A DNA stretch of 64,000 bases from NCBI RefSeq assembly GCF_006351965.1, contig NZ_CP040932.1, positions 2,790,001-2,854,000 on the forward strand, given 5' to 3'. Below, one piece after another: positions 43,356-52,839 of the stretch (position 1 is its first letter; every line of letters begins with the position of its first letter). The notes beneath the pieces are model-generated. The model worked only from the letters and a program-made list of their open reading frames with translations, did not search any database and was not told the origin of the DNA. The position numbers and the translations under genes were made by a program. The stretch comes from Oceanicola sp. D3 (lineage in GTDB: Bacteria > Pseudomonadota > Alphaproteobacteria > Rhodobacterales > Rhodobacteraceae).

Positions 43356-45313
43356 ACCGCGAATTCCTCAACGCCTACAACAAGGAACTGGCGATCCTCT
43401 ACGAGCGCTCCAAGGAGTTTGCCGAGGAGTATCCGGGCATTGCCGAGCGTCTCGGCGGGCTGACCGAAGACAAGCTAGACCCGGGCCTGGGCGGGCTCTT
43501 TGAAGGCACCGCCTTCATGGCCGCGCGGATTCAGGTGGCGGTTCAGGGCGAGTTTGAAACCTTCACCACCGCCCTGCTCGACCAGCTCATGCCCGACTAC
43601 CTCGCGCCCACGCCCTCGGCGATGATCGTGCAGGCAAAGCCGGATTACACCGAGAAGGATCTGGTCAAGGGCGAGAGCTTCCCCGCCGGCTCCTATCTGG
43701 ATGCCACCTATGTGGAGCGCGAGCAGCGCGTGTCGGCCCGCTTCCGGCTGTCATCCCCGCTCACGCTCTGGCCGCTCGACATTGATACCGCCACCTACAT
43801 GCCCTCGCCCGGCCCAATGCAGGCGCTGGGGCTCGATGTGCTTCGCCAAACCGCATCCGGCCTGCGCCTGCGTTTCGTGCGCCGCACCGACAACGAAGAG
43901 CGTGATCCCGAGCTGCCCCCCAAGAAGGGCGACAAGCCCGCGCTGGTCAACGAGATCCAGGCCCGCGAGCTGCCGGTGTACCTCAACGGCCCCCGCGCCG
44001 ATATGGTCACGCTCTACGAACAGCTCTTTGCCGACACCTGCCGCGTCACCCTGCGCTACCTTGATCGCTCGGGAGACCCGGTGTTCCTGCCCTGCCCGCC
44101 TGACTTTCTGGAGCAGGTGGGCTTCCGCGAGGAAGAGCGGCTGTTCCCTGAGGAAGACAAGATCTTCGAGGGCTTCTCGCACCTGCGCGAATACTGGATC
44201 CTGCCGCAAAAGTTCCTTGGCTTCCGCATGCGCGGGCTGCGCCGCCTGCTGGCCCGTATCCCCGCGCCGATGTTCGATGTGCTGATCGAGTTCGACAAGA
44301 GCCAGCCCAAACTCGCCGCCCTGATCGAGCCCAGCCACTTCCGCCTCTTCGCCTCGCCCGCCGTGAACCTCTTTGAGGAGCGGTGCAGCCGCGTGCGGCC
44401 AGACCCGAAGTTCAACGAATATCTCGTCGTCCCCGACAGCAGCCCCTCGGTGAATTACGAGGTCCATCGCCTCAAGGAGGTTTACGCCCACTATCCGGGG
44501 ATGCGAAAGAAGGTGCGCGTCAACCGCCTCTACTCGCAGCCCGATGGAGAGGTGCGCCCCGGTGATGCGCTCTATTACAGCCACCGGCGCAAACCCCGCC
44601 GCCTGACCGAGAAAGAGCGGCGCTTTGGCTTTGGCGGCGATTACGTTGGCACCGAAACCTACCTCAGCATCTACGAGCCCGCCGGGCTGGATGACGAGGA
44701 GCGGGTGCAGCGGCTTCAGGTCATCGCGCTCTGCTCCAACCGTCACCTCGTGCAGCAGCTGCCCATCGGCCAGAGCCAGGTGGATTTTCGTCTGACCGAC
44801 GATGTAAACGTGCCGCTCGCCTGTATCTCCGGCCCCACCCCGCCGCGCGCGTCGATTGCCGATCTCGATCACAACGATCCGCGCATTGGCCATCACGGCG
44901 AGGTCATGTGGCGGCTGGTCAACCTGCTCAGCTTCAACCAACTGGGCCTTAAAGACCGCCACAGCGACGACCCGGCAGGCGGGCTGCGCGAGTTGCTTGG
45001 CCTGTTCTCCGACATCGGCGATGCCGTGACCGAGCGGCAGATCCGCGGCATCAACGGCATCAATTCCCGCCCCATCACCCGCTCGCTGCGCCGCGAAGAC
45101 GGCTACCACGCCGCGCGGGGCACCGAGGTGACCCTGCGGTTTGACGAACGCGCCTTCGAGGGCACCGGCATCATGCTTCTGGGCGCGGTGCTCGACAGGT
45201 TCTTTGCCGATTACGCCCACATGAACAGCTTCACCGAGACGGTGCTCGTCTCCGACAGCCGGGGCGAGGTGATGCGCTTTGCGCCCCGCTCGGGCACCGG
45301 GCCGCTGCTGTGA
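43352..45313 (+). CDS. tssF: T6SS baseplate subunit TssF (VasA/ImpG)
   Basis: A 653-residue protein of normal length. It begins with the typical FLNAYNKELAILYERSKEFAEEYPGIAERLGG and contains DPGLGGLFEGTAFMAARIQ and TTALLDQLMPDYLAPTPSAMIVQ. It ends with LLGAVLDRFFADYAHMNSFTETVL and a REDGYHAARGTEVTLRFDE segment. TssF2-TssG forms the wedge of the baseplate. The gene overlaps tssE (ATGA) and tssG (GTGA), so all three are translationally coupled. Confidence 0.96.
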   Translation: MNREFLNAYNKELAILYERSKEFAEEYPGIAERLGGLTEDKLDPGLGGLFEGTAFMAARIQVAVQGEFETFTTALLDQLMPDYLAPTPSAMIVQAKPDYTEKDLVKGESFPAGSYLDATYVEREQRVSARFRLSSPLTLWPLDIDTATYMPSPGPMQALGLDVLRQTASGLRLRFVRRTDNEERDPELPPKKGDKPALVNEIQARELPVYLNGPRADMVTLYEQLFADTCRVTLRYLDRSGDPVFLPCPPDFLEQVGFREEERLFPEEDKIFEGFSHLREYWILPQKFLGFRMRGLRRLLARIPAPMFDVLIEFDKSQPKLAALIEPSHFRLFASPAVNLFEERCSRVRPDPKFNEYLVVPDSSPSVNYEVHRLKEVYAHYPGMRKKVRVNRLYSQPDGEVRPGDALYYSHRRKPRRLTEKERRFGFGGDYVGTETYLSIYEPAGLDDEERVQRLQVIALCSNRHLVQQLPIGQSQVDFRLTDDVNVPLACISGPTPPRASIADLDHNDPRIGHHGEVMWRLVNLLSFNQLGLKDRHSDDPAGGLRELLGLFSDIGDAVTERQIRGINGINSRPITRSLRREDGYHAARGTEVTLRFDERAFEGTGIMLLGAVLDRFFADYAHMNSFTETVLVSDSRGEVMRFAPRSGTGPLL

Positions 45314-46392
45314 GCAAAAAGGGCAAAGCCGTGGCCGATGAGGCCAAGCCGGTGCCACTGGAAGAGGCGCAGACGCGCCGCCAGATGCTCGAGGCCGAGC
45401 CCTACCGCTTCAACATCCACGCACTCCTGCGCGAGATGGAGCGGATGTATCCCGACAGGCCCCGAATTGGCCGCAGTCAGGTGCTCAACCAGGAAATCGT
45501 GAACATCGGGCAGGACCCGTTTCTGGATTTTCCCGCCTCCAACGTGAAGGCCTTCGAGGTTCGCGAAGACGAAATTCCGCGCCTGCGCACCCGGTTTCTT
45601 GGCTACTTCGGCCCGCAAGGCCCCCTGCCCATCCTGACGACGGCGGAGGCCATGCGCTGGCAGGAGGCGGGCGATGATGCCTTCGTGCGCTTCGCCGATA
45701 TCTTTGCCACGCGCTTCCTTCAGCTCTTCCACCGGGTCTGGGCCGATGCCCGCCCCATCGCCCAGTTCGACCGCCCCGAAGAGGACCGTTTCGCCGCCTA
45801 TGTCGGCTCCACCATCGGCATCGGCACCGCCCCCTTCCGCGACCGCGACAGGGTGCCAGACATCGCCAAGCTGCCCTTTGCCGGGGTCATGGCCAGCCGT
45901 GTCAAATCGGCCAAACGCCTGCAACAGGTGCTCGAAGGGGTGCTCGGCGTTGACGTCAAGATCCGCGAACGCGAGGGCATCTGGCTGGAGTTCGAAGAAA
46001 GCGACCTCACCCGCCTCGGTGAGGCGGGGGCCGATCTTGGCCGCAACACCTACGCAGGTCGCCGGGTTTATTCGATCAACGACAAGGCCGCCATCGAGAT
46101 CCGCACCGAGCAGCTCGAAGATTACGAGAGCTTCCTGCCCGGCGGAGAAATGTTTGAACGGCTCGCAGATATGGTAAGGTTCTATCTGGGTGAGCAGATT
46201 GATTTCGACGTCGAGCTCGCCCTGCCCCGTCAGCTGTGCCCCAAGGCCCAGCTCGGGACCAAGGGGCGGCTGGGGTATACCACCTGGACGCCGCTGAAGG
46301 CCGACGACGAGGGCAGCCGTGAAGATGATTATGTTTCAGACGCCCGTTTCAGCCTTCATCAGGCTGTGATCGGCGACATTCAAACCGAGTAA
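45310..46392 (+). CDS. tssG: T6SS baseplate subunit TssG (VasB/ImpH)
   Basis: A 360-residue protein starting at GTG 45310, inside the tssF stop (GTGA). It shows RFNIHALLREMERMYPDRPRIGRS, FPASNVKAFEVRED, FLGYFGPQGPLPILTTAEAMRW and FADIFATRFLQLFHRVWADARPIAQFDRPEEDRF. The last third has a GVLGVDVKIREREGIWLEFEESDLTRLG region typical of TssG. It completes the baseplate wedge with TssF. A 33-base gap with AGGGACGGA separates it from tssH. Confidence 0.95.
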   Translation: MSKKGKAVADEAKPVPLEEAQTRRQMLEAEPYRFNIHALLREMERMYPDRPRIGRSQVLNQEIVNIGQDPFLDFPASNVKAFEVREDEIPRLRTRFLGYFGPQGPLPILTTAEAMRWQEAGDDAFVRFADIFATRFLQLFHRVWADARPIAQFDRPEEDRFAAYVGSTIGIGTAPFRDRDRVPDIAKLPFAGVMASRVKSAKRLQQVLEGVLGVDVKIREREGIWLEFEESDLTRLGEAGADLGRNTYAGRRVYSINDKAAIEIRTEQLEDYESFLPGGEMFERLADMVRFYLGEQIDFDVELALPRQLCPKAQLGTKGRLGYTTWTPLKADDEGSREDDYVSDARFSLHQAVIGDIQTE

Positions 46393-46425
46393 AGAACAAG
46401 CATTTCAATAGGGACGGACCGAACA

Positions 46426-49239
46426 ATGTCAGACGTGAGCCTCGAAACAGTCGCCGGAAAGCTCAACCGCTCCGGCTATGACGCTTTCATGAAAGCCCAC
46501 CGCCACGCGCGCAGCGAGGGCAACCGCAACGTCGAGATAAGCCACTGGTTTTTCCACATGGTGGCCAATGAAAAGAGCGACATTTCCGTTGCCCTGCAAA
46601 ACTACTCCATCGACCGCTCCAAGGTGCTTGGCGAGCTTCAGAAAAAGATCGACGACTACCGCAAGAACGTCACCGAGATGCCCGGCTTTGCCGACGGGGT
46701 GATCGACCTGCTGGATCGCGGCTGGCACTACGGCACCCTGCTCTTCGCAGAGCCGCAAATCCGCACCGGCCACCTGCTGGTCGCCACGCTGAAGAGCAAG
46801 GAACTGCTCCGCGCCCTCAAGGAATGTTCCCCTACCCTCGGCGGGCTGAACGTGGAGACGATGGTGAATGACGCGCGCGGCGTCTGGGCCATGTCCGAAG
46901 AGGAAGATCAGCGCCCGATGGACGGCTCCGGCCTGTCCTCCGGTGGCGGCGGCGGCGAGGGCGGTGACACCGCCTCCAAGGGCACCGGCGCGCTGGATCG
47001 CTACTGCGTCGACCTCACCGCGCAGGCCAGCTCGGGCAAGATGGACCCGATCGTGGGCCGCGACGACGAGATCCGCAATATCATCGACGTGCTGATGCGC
47101 CGCCGCCAGAACAACCCGATCCTCACCGGCGAGGCGGGCGTTGGCAAAACCGCCGTGGTCGAGGGCTTCGCCCAGCGTCTCGCCTCGGGCGACGTGCCGC
47201 CCCAGCTTCAAGGCAACCGGCTGATGTCCCTCGACATGGGCCTGATGCAGGCCGGTGCTTCGATGAAGGGCGAGTTCGAGCAGCGCCTGCGCCAGCTCAT
47301 CGACGAGGTGCAGGGCTCGGCCACCCCGATCATCCTCTTCATCGACGAAACCCACACCCTCATCGGCGCAGGCGGGGCCGCCGGCACCGGCGATGCCGCC
47401 AACCTGATGAAGCCCGCGCTGGCGCGTGGCACGCTGCGCACCATCGGCGCGACCACCTGGATGGAGTATCAGAAGTACTTCGAGAAAGACCCGGCCCTCA
47501 CCCGCCGCTTCCAGCCGATCACCGTCGATGAGCCCGATATCGAGCGCGCCTGCTACATGCTGCGCGGCATCATGGCCCCGATGGAGAACCACCATAAGGT
47601 GCGCATCTCTGACGAGGCCATCGTTGCCGCCGTCCAGCTCTCCAGCCGCTACATCCCCGCCCGGCAACTGCCCGACAAGGCGGTGAGCCTGCTCGATACC
47701 GCCTCGGCCCGCGTGGCGATCTCGCAATCCACCACCCCCGCAAAGGTGGCCGACCTCAAGGCAACCATCTCCAAGTACGAGGCCGAGCTTCTGGGCAAAG
47801 AGCGCCAGTCCGAGCTGGGCGAAACCGCCGAAGAGCGGATCACCGAAGTGAAGGAGGAGATCGAGAAGGCCAAGGCCGATCTCGCCGCCGCCGAGAAGAT
47901 GTACGAGGATGAAAAGGCCATCGTGCAAGAGGTGCTGGAGCTGCGCGCCCAGCTCACCGGCGAAGGCTCCACCAAGCTGCCCGTCGACGAGCCCGGCGAG
48001 GTGCCCCCCACCCCCGAGGAGGCGCATGAGGCGCAGGACGCCGCCGATGAGGCCGCCGGAGCCGAAGGCGAAGCCGCCGAAGAGGCCGCCCCTGCCGCCG
48101 AGCCGGTCGAAATCCCCGCCGAACACGCCGCCCCCGCCACCGGCGACGATGCCGCCAAGCTGCGCGAGGCGCTCGCCACCAAGGTGGCCGAGCTCGATGC
48201 CCGCGACGCCGACGACCGGATGATCTACTCCCACGTCGACTATCAGGCCGTCGCCTCGGTCGTGGGCGATTGGACAGGCATCCCCGTGGGCCGCATGGTG
48301 GCCGACGAGCTGCAAGCCATCCTCACCCTCGCCGACCGCCTCAAAGAGCGCGTCTGCGGGCAGGATCACGGGCTGGAGATGATCGCCAAGCGGATCGAAA
48401 CCTCCACCGCCAAGCTCGACAACCCGGGCAAGCCCATCGGTGTCTTCATGCTCGCCGGTCCCTCCGGCGTCGGTAAGACCGAAACCGCGCTGGCGCTGGC
48501 CGAGGCGATCTATGGCGGCGAGCAAAACGTCATCACCATCGCCATGTCGGAGTATCAGGAAGCCCACACCGTCGCCCTGCTCAAAGGCGCCCCTCCGGGC
48601 TACGTCGGTTACGGCGAAGGCGGCCGCCTCACCGAGGCCGTGCGCCGCAAGCCCTACTCCGTTGTGCTTCTCGATGAGGTCGAAAAGGCCCACCCCGATG
48701 TGCATGAGCTCTTCTTTCAGGTCTTCGACAAGGGCCACATGGAAGACGGCTCGGGCCGCTCCATCGACTTCAAGAACTGCCTGATCCTGCTCACCTCCAA
48801 CGCGGGCACCGATGTGATCATGGACATGTGCGCCCAAGGCGAGGCCCGGCCCGATGCCGAGGCGCTGGCCGATGCGCTCAAGCCCTCGCTGCTCGAGGTC
48901 TTCCCGCCCGCGCTGCTGGGCCGGATCGTCACCATCCCCTACTACCCGCTCTCCAAGGATGTGCTGGCGATGATCACCAAGCTCAAGCTCGGCTCCATCG
49001 TCAAGCGCGTGAAGGGCAACCACAACGCAACGATGACCTATACCGACACGGTGATCGACCACATCGTCAGCCAGTGCAACGACCCGGACTCGGGCGGCCG
49101 AATGATCGACAACATCATCACCCAAACCATCCTGCCCGACCTCTCCCGCGCGATCCTCGAAAAGGCCGTGGGCGGCGAAGAACTGGCATCGGTGACGGTC
49201 GATGTGAAGGACGACGCCTTCGACTACCAGCTCGCCTGA
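46426..49239 (+). CDS. tssH: T6SS sheath-recycling AAA+ ATPase TssH (ClpV) with an Ala/Glu/Pro insertion
   Basis: A 937-residue two-ring AAA+ ATPase. An N-terminal ClpN domain (about 1-150) binds contracted TssC; a Gly/Ser linker follows. D1 has Walker A GEAGVGKT (235-242) and Walker [12 protein letters not shown]; a coiled-coil middle domain comes next; D2 has Walker A GPSGVGKT (678-685) and [14 protein letters not shown]. It disassembles used sheaths. Unusually, about 60 residues (518-577) made almost only of Ala, Glu, Pro and Asp are inserted between the middle coiled coil and D2; typical ClpV proteins are about 870-890 residues. It is the last gene of the rightward arm and is followed by a terminator. 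Confidence 0.96.
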   Translation: MSDVSLETVAGKLNRSGYDAFMKAHRHARSEGNRNVEISHWFFHMVANEKSDISVALQNYSIDRSKVLGELQKKIDDYRKNVTEMPGFADGVIDLLDRGWHYGTLLFAEPQIRTGHLLVATLKSKELLRALKECSPTLGGLNVETMVNDARGVWAMSEEEDQRPMDGSGLSSGGGGGEGGDTASKGTGALDRYCVDLTAQASSGKMDPIVGRDDEIRNIIDVLMRRRQNNPILTGEAGVGKTAVVEGFAQRLASGDVPPQLQGNRLMSLDMGLMQAGASMKGEFEQRLRQLIDEVQGSATPIILFIDETHTLIGAGGAAGTGDAANLMKPALARGTLRTIGATTWMEYQKYFEKDPALTRRFQPITVDEPDIERACYMLRGIMAPMENHHKVRISDEAIVAAVQLSSRYIPARQLPDKAVSLLDTASARVAISQSTTPAKVADLKATISKYEAELLGKERQSELGETAEERITEVKEEIEKAKADLAAAEKMYEDEKAIVQEVLELRAQLTGEGSTKLPVDEPGEVPPTPEEAHEAQDAADEAAGAEGEAAEEAAPAAEPVEIPAEHAAPATGDDAAKLREALATKVAELDARDADDRMIYSHVDYQAVASVVGDWTGIPVGRMVADELQAILTLADRLKERVCGQDHGLEMIAKRIETSTAKLDNPGKPIGVFMLAGPSGVGKTETALALAEAIYGGEQNVITIAMSEYQEAHTVALLKGAPPGYVGYGEGGRLTEAVRRKPYSVVLLDEVEKAHPDVHELFFQVFDKGHMEDGSGRSIDFKNCLILLTSNAGTDVIMDMCAQGEARPDAEALADALKPSLLEVFPPALLGRIVTIPYYPLSKDVLAMITKLKLGSIVKRVKGNHNATMTYTDTVIDHIVSQCNDPDSGGRMIDNIITQTILPDLSRAILEKAVGGEELASVTVDVKDDAFDYQLA

Positions 49240-49242
49240 TCC

Positions 49243-49264
49243 GTAGGGTGGGCAATCTGCCCAC
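49243..49264. repeat. dispersed 22-base palindromic element, copy 2
   Basis: Identical to 6412-6433, with 7-base arms and a 3-base loop; it begins four bases after the tssH stop. It may add to transcript 3'-end stability ahead of the true terminator. Confidence 0.6.
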
Positions 49265-49287
49265 GCCGAGCAGACCCGCACAGCAAT

Positions 49288-49318
49288 AGGGGCAAGCCAC
49301 CAAGCTTGCCCCTTTATT
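49288..49318 (+). terminator. intrinsic terminator after tssH
   Basis: Perfect 9-base arms AGGGGCAAG and CTTGCCCCT with an 8-base loop, followed by TTATT, lie 49 bases after the tssH stop. This closes the rightward T6SS arm. Confidence 0.75.
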
Positions 49319-49461
49319 CATCCAGCCCCATGCCTCGCAAAGCGCGCCCTTCTCCTCCGGCAGCTCCAAAAGTGACGTAGCGGAACACCGAAAAACCCCG
49401 CAAAAGGCCCCTTCCACGTCCACCGCCCGTCTCTATTTCGCCCCATTTGCCAGCGAGCTTG

Positions 49462-49479
49462 CCCCTATCGGTATAGGGG
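49462..49479 (+). promoter_or_regulatory. hairpin covering the ribosome site of the 55-residue protein gene
   Basis: Perfect 7-base arms CCCCTAT and ATAGGGG around a 4-base loop end ten bases before the ATG at 49489. The right arm contains most of the ribosome-binding sequence (AGGGGAG). Folding would hide that site, which suggests control by temperature, a small RNA or a protein; the gene has no other obvious ribosome site. Confidence 0.45.
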
Positions 49480-49488
49480 AGTGGACCC

Positions 49489-49656
49489 ATGGAATTTCTT
49501 TACACCATCACCATCGGACAGGTGATTTCAGCATTTCTCGTCTGCGTTCTGCTGCGCGAAGTTCTCTATACCGTGTCGCATTTTCTGCCCGACAGCGTCG
49601 CCGGCCCCGGCGGCTGGCTGATCGACACCGGGCCAGAGGGCCACGAAGGCGAGTAA
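49489..49656 (+). CDS. small single-pass membrane protein, 55 residues, unknown function
   Basis: The ATG at 49489 is preceded at seven bases by AGGGGAG. The product starts MEFLYTITIGQVISAFLVCV, has one hydrophobic helix (about 5-24), a possible amphipathic stretch (REVLYTVSHFLPDSV) and a Gly/Glu/His-rich tail. I do not recognise a family. It lies after the tssH terminator and converges with the glycerate kinase gene, whose stop is 27 bases away. The good ribosome site and plausible membrane topology support it as real. An immunity-type or small envelope-stress peptide are possibilities, not conclusions. Confidence 0.55.
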   Translation: MEFLYTITIGQVISAFLVCVLLREVLYTVSHFLPDSVAGPGGWLIDTGPEGHEGE

Positions 49657-49682
49657 CGCGCGGCAGGGCCTGAGCCCTACCT

Positions 49683-50930
49683 TTACCGCCGGATCAACAC
49701 CTGCAGATCGGCCACGTTGGTGCCGGTCGCGCCAGTCATCAGCAGATCCCCCGTCAGCTTCAGCCCGTGATAGGCATCGTTGCGCGCAAGGTAGTCCGCC
49801 GGGCTCTTGCCTGCCGCCTCCATACGCGCCTTGGTGCCATGGTCCACCATGCCGCCCGCCGCATCGGTCGGCCCGTCCCGGCCATCGGTGCCGCCGCTGA
49901 GAAACACCCAGTCTCCCGGCCAGTCGGCCAGCTCGGCCACCTTTAGCGCCAGTTGCTGATTGCGCCCGCCCAGCCCGGGGTCTTCGCCCAGCCGCACCGT
50001 CGTTTCGCCGCCAAAGAGGATGATCCCGGGGCCATCGTTTCCGGCCTCTACCACCACCTGCGCCGCCGCGTTCACGTCGCCTTCCAACGCCTCCTGCACC
50101 ACCCGTGCGCCCGGCGCGGCCCGCGCCATTGCGGCAAGGCTCACCCCGTTGGAGCCGACAATCTCGTTCTGTGCCGGCGGCAGGGCGGGCAACTCCGGTG
50201 CTTCGGCCTCTAGATGCGCCCGAACAGAGGCCGGCAGCCCGGCCCAAATGCCCAACGTCTCGCAGAGCGCCACGGCCTCTTCGCGGGTGCCAATAGGCGG
50301 GGCGGTGGGGCCCGATGCGATGGTCGAAAGGTCATCGCCCAGCACATCCGACAAGATCAGCGCCCGCACCTGTGCCGGGGCCGCCGCCCGCAAAAAGCCA
50401 CCGCCCTTGAGGCGTGAAAGCTGCTGGCGCACGAGGTTCATCTGGTGAATATCCGCGCCCGAGGCCAGCAGCGCCGCGTTTACCGCGGCCTTGTCCTCAA
50501 GGCTCACGCCCTCCACCGGCGCGGGCAGCAGCGCCGAGCCGCCGCCAGAGATGAGCGCCAGCACCCTGTCTTCTGGCCCGGCCTGTGCCAGCAGTTCCAG
50601 CACCGCTTCGCCAGCCGCCAGCCCGCCCGCGTCGGGCACCGGATGGGCGGCCTGCATCACCCGGGCACCGGGCACCTCGCAGGCGTTTTCCGGGTTGGTC
50701 ACCACCAGCGCCGCCTCGACCGGCCCAACGCGGGCCAGCGCCGCGCGCATCATCGACGGCGCCGCTTTGCCCACGGCGATCACCATGCGCCCCTGCCAGC
50801 CCTCCGCCTCCAGCGCACGCGCCACCGCAGCCTCCGGATCGGCTGCCGCAACCCCTGCGCGGAAGATCAGCTCTGCCTCCGCCCGCACCGCCGCACGTGC
50901 GGCAAACGCTCTCTCACTTTCTTCTGCCAT
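49683..50930 (-). CDS. glycerate 2-kinase / hydroxypyruvate reductase-type (MOFRL family)
   Basis: A 415-residue protein with the DUF4147 N-terminal domain (VIAVGKAAPSM, AAHPVPDAGGLAAGEAVLELL, LALISGGGSALLPAPVEGVSLEDK). The C-terminal MOFRL domain has IILFGGETTVRL, GLGGRNQQLALKVA and LSGGTDGRDGPTDAAGGMVD. The family phosphorylates D-glycerate to 2-phosphoglycerate; some members were named TtuD or hydroxypyruvate reductase. It serves glyoxylate, serine or tartrate use. It is a lone gene on the minus strand, apparently unrelated to the secretion genes on each side. Confidence 0.92.
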   Translation of the reverse strand: MAEESERAFAARAAVRAEAELIFRAGVAAADPEAAVARALEAEGWQGRMVIAVGKAAPSMMRAALARVGPVEAALVVTNPENACEVPGARVMQAAHPVPDAGGLAAGEAVLELLAQAGPEDRVLALISGGGSALLPAPVEGVSLEDKAAVNAALLASGADIHQMNLVRQQLSRLKGGGFLRAAAPAQVRALILSDVLGDDLSTIASGPTAPPIGTREEAVALCETLGIWAGLPASVRAHLEAEAPELPALPPAQNEIVGSNGVSLAAMARAAPGARVVQEALEGDVNAAAQVVVEAGNDGPGIILFGGETTVRLGEDPGLGGRNQQLALKVAELADWPGDWVFLSGGTDGRDGPTDAAGGMVDHGTKARMEAAGKSPADYLARNDAYHGLKLTGDLLMTGATGTNVADLQVLIRR

Positions 50931-51036
50931 GCCCCTACCCTCGCCCAGTCACTTCCGAAGCACCAGTGCCAAACCTTTCACCCCGCGCCCAAAAAAGTCG
51001 CGCTGATGGGCGTTAACAGGTATCGTGAATAAAGCG

Positions 51037-51062
51037 TGAAGCCACCTTCTCAAGAGGCTTCA
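51037..51062 (+). promoter_or_regulatory. inverted repeat upstream of the TPR regulator gene
   Basis: Perfect 7-base arms TGAAGCC and GGCTTCA are separated by 12 bases, with a GGTTAACC palindrome just downstream at 51066-51073 and a second GTTAAC at 51012-51017. The cluster lies 26-90 bases before the regulator start, a sensible place for an operator, possibly autoregulatory. Confidence 0.4.
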
Positions 51063-51099
51063 TCTGGTTAACCTTACGTCATTGCCAGGGGGACGTCTG

Positions 51100-52818
51100 A
51101 TGACTCAGCCGCAGGAAGCACAGCAGCCAAGCGCCGCGACACAGGCTGTCGATGTGCGGGTCATGTGCATCCGGCTATTCGGGGTGTTCGCGCTATCTTG
51201 GGAAGACGGCGATGATATTCGCGTCCGTTCCACCAAGATCCGCGCCATGCTGGCCATGCTGGCCACGGCACCCGAAGGCACCCGCACCCGCGCCTGGCTG
51301 CAAGATATGCTCTGGGGCCGCTCCGGGCACGAGCATGGCCGGGCCTCCCTGCGCCGCGCCTTGACCGACCTGCGCAACCTCTTCGGCGAAGATTTCAACG
51401 ATCTCTTCGAGGTAAACAATTCCGAGATCAGCCTGCACCTCGAACGCATCCGCATCACCGGCACGCTCGAAGATGGCGACTTTCTAGAAGGCACCGAAAT
51501 CGCCGAAGACGGCTTTGAAGAGTGGATCGAGGGCCAGCGCAAAAGCAACCGCACCGTGCTTTCAGCCGTGGCCCGCACAAGGCCCGGGCGCGTGGCGCAG
51601 GAAATCCTCAATCGCGGGATTCACCTGCAACCCTCCATCGCCATCCTGCCCTTCGCCACTGCGCGTGGCTATCAGGGGCCGGTGCAGCTGGGCGACATGC
51701 TCTCCGAAGAGATCAGTCGGTCGCTCTCACGCTCGCACATGCTCGATGTGATCTCGCACCTCTCCTGCCGCACGCTCGATGCCCGCTCGGTGGCGCTGGA
51801 AGAGATCCGCGACAAGCTCGACGCCGATTACGTGGTCGCCGGAAACTACCGCACCCAAGGCGACAAGATGATGCTCAACGCCGACTTCATCGACATCAAG
51901 ACAGGCCGCATCAGCTGGACCCGCGAGCTGACCAGCTCGATGTCTGATTTTCTGCGCGGCGGCGACGAGCTGGTCGGTGGCCTCTCTGCCGAGATAGGCC
52001 GGGCGGTGATGGATACCTCGCTCGACCTTGCCGCCACCTCACCGCTGCCCGATGTCGACAGCCACGCCCTGCTGATGAGCTCGATCACCCTCATGCACCG
52101 GCTTTCGGTGCAAAGCTTCGCCAAGTCCAAGACCTATCTCGAAGAGGTCATCGAGCGCGTGCCCGATAGCCCCGTGCTGCACAGCTGGATGGGCAAGTGG
52201 CATGTGCTCTCGGTGGTTCAGGGCTGGTCGTCGCGGCTGGATGAAGATGCCGTCAATGCCCGCGTCCACACCGCCCGCGCGCTCGATCTCCAGCCCGACA
52301 GCTCCTTTGCGCTCACCATGGACGGGCTGGTCAACAACAACCTGCTCAAGCGCCACGACGTTGCCATGCGCCGGTTTGACGAGGCTATCGAGCTGGATCC
52401 GAACAACGCCATGGCATGGCTGCTCAAGGGCGTGCTCCACGCCTTCACCGACGATGGCAGCAAGGCCGTGACCTTCACCAACCGTGCCCGGGCGCTCTCG
52501 CCGCTCGATCCGCAGGCCTATTTCTATGATGCGCTCTCCGCCGCCGCCAAGCTGACGGCGGGCGACCCGGAGGGCGCGCTGGCGCTGGCCGATCGCTCGA
52601 TCCGCGCCAACCGCCGCCACGCCTCCAGCCAGCGCGCGCGCGTGGTGGCGCTGCACCAGCTCGGCCGTATGCAGGAGGCCCGCGAAACCGCGGAAACCCT
52701 GCTGCGGGCCGACCCGTCCTTCACCATCAGAAATTACCTCAGGGATCACCCCGCCGCCGATTACGAGAGCGGGCGAACCTGGGCCAGCGCCCTTCGGGAG
52801 GCTGGAATACCGAACTAG
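51100..52818 (+). CDS. winged-helix transcriptional regulator with TolB-like and TPR domains
   Basis: A 572-residue protein starting at the ATG at 51100 behind AGGGGGA. The N-terminal 100 residues or so form an OmpR/SARP-like DNA-binding domain (IRLFGVFALSWEDG, STKIRAMLAMLAT, LQDMLWG, RASLRRALTDLRNLFG). A TolB-like alpha/beta domain begins near 177 (PSIAILPFATARG, LGDMLSEEISRSLSR, LDADYVVAGNYR). TPR-like helical repeats run from about 320 to 560 (FDEAIELDPNNAMAWLLKGVLHAF). Such proteins are cytoplasmic regulators that sense protein partners or ligands through the C-terminal part. The next gene starts 21 bases later, so it probably controls, and is co-transcribed with, the haloperoxidase-protease-peroxidase-like genes. 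Confidence 0.85.
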   Translation: MTQPQEAQQPSAATQAVDVRVMCIRLFGVFALSWEDGDDIRVRSTKIRAMLAMLATAPEGTRTRAWLQDMLWGRSGHEHGRASLRRALTDLRNLFGEDFNDLFEVNNSEISLHLERIRITGTLEDGDFLEGTEIAEDGFEEWIEGQRKSNRTVLSAVARTRPGRVAQEILNRGIHLQPSIAILPFATARGYQGPVQLGDMLSEEISRSLSRSHMLDVISHLSCRTLDARSVALEEIRDKLDADYVVAGNYRTQGDKMMLNADFIDIKTGRISWTRELTSSMSDFLRGGDELVGGLSAEIGRAVMDTSLDLAATSPLPDVDSHALLMSSITLMHRLSVQSFAKSKTYLEEVIERVPDSPVLHSWMGKWHVLSVVQGWSSRLDEDAVNARVHTARALDLQPDSSFALTMDGLVNNNLLKRHDVAMRRFDEAIELDPNNAMAWLLKGVLHAFTDDGSKAVTFTNRARALSPLDPQAYFYDALSAAAKLTAGDPEGALALADRSIRANRRHASSQRARVVALHQLGRMQEARETAETLLRADPSFTIRNYLRDHPAADYESGRTWASALREAGIPN

Positions 52819-52839
52819 TTCAACAAGGGGATTTTCAGG

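Noticed and set aside
46429-49281. Open frame of 950 codons antisense to tssH
   Set aside because: tssH has all AAA+ motifs and a good start; the antisense product has no recognisable domain.
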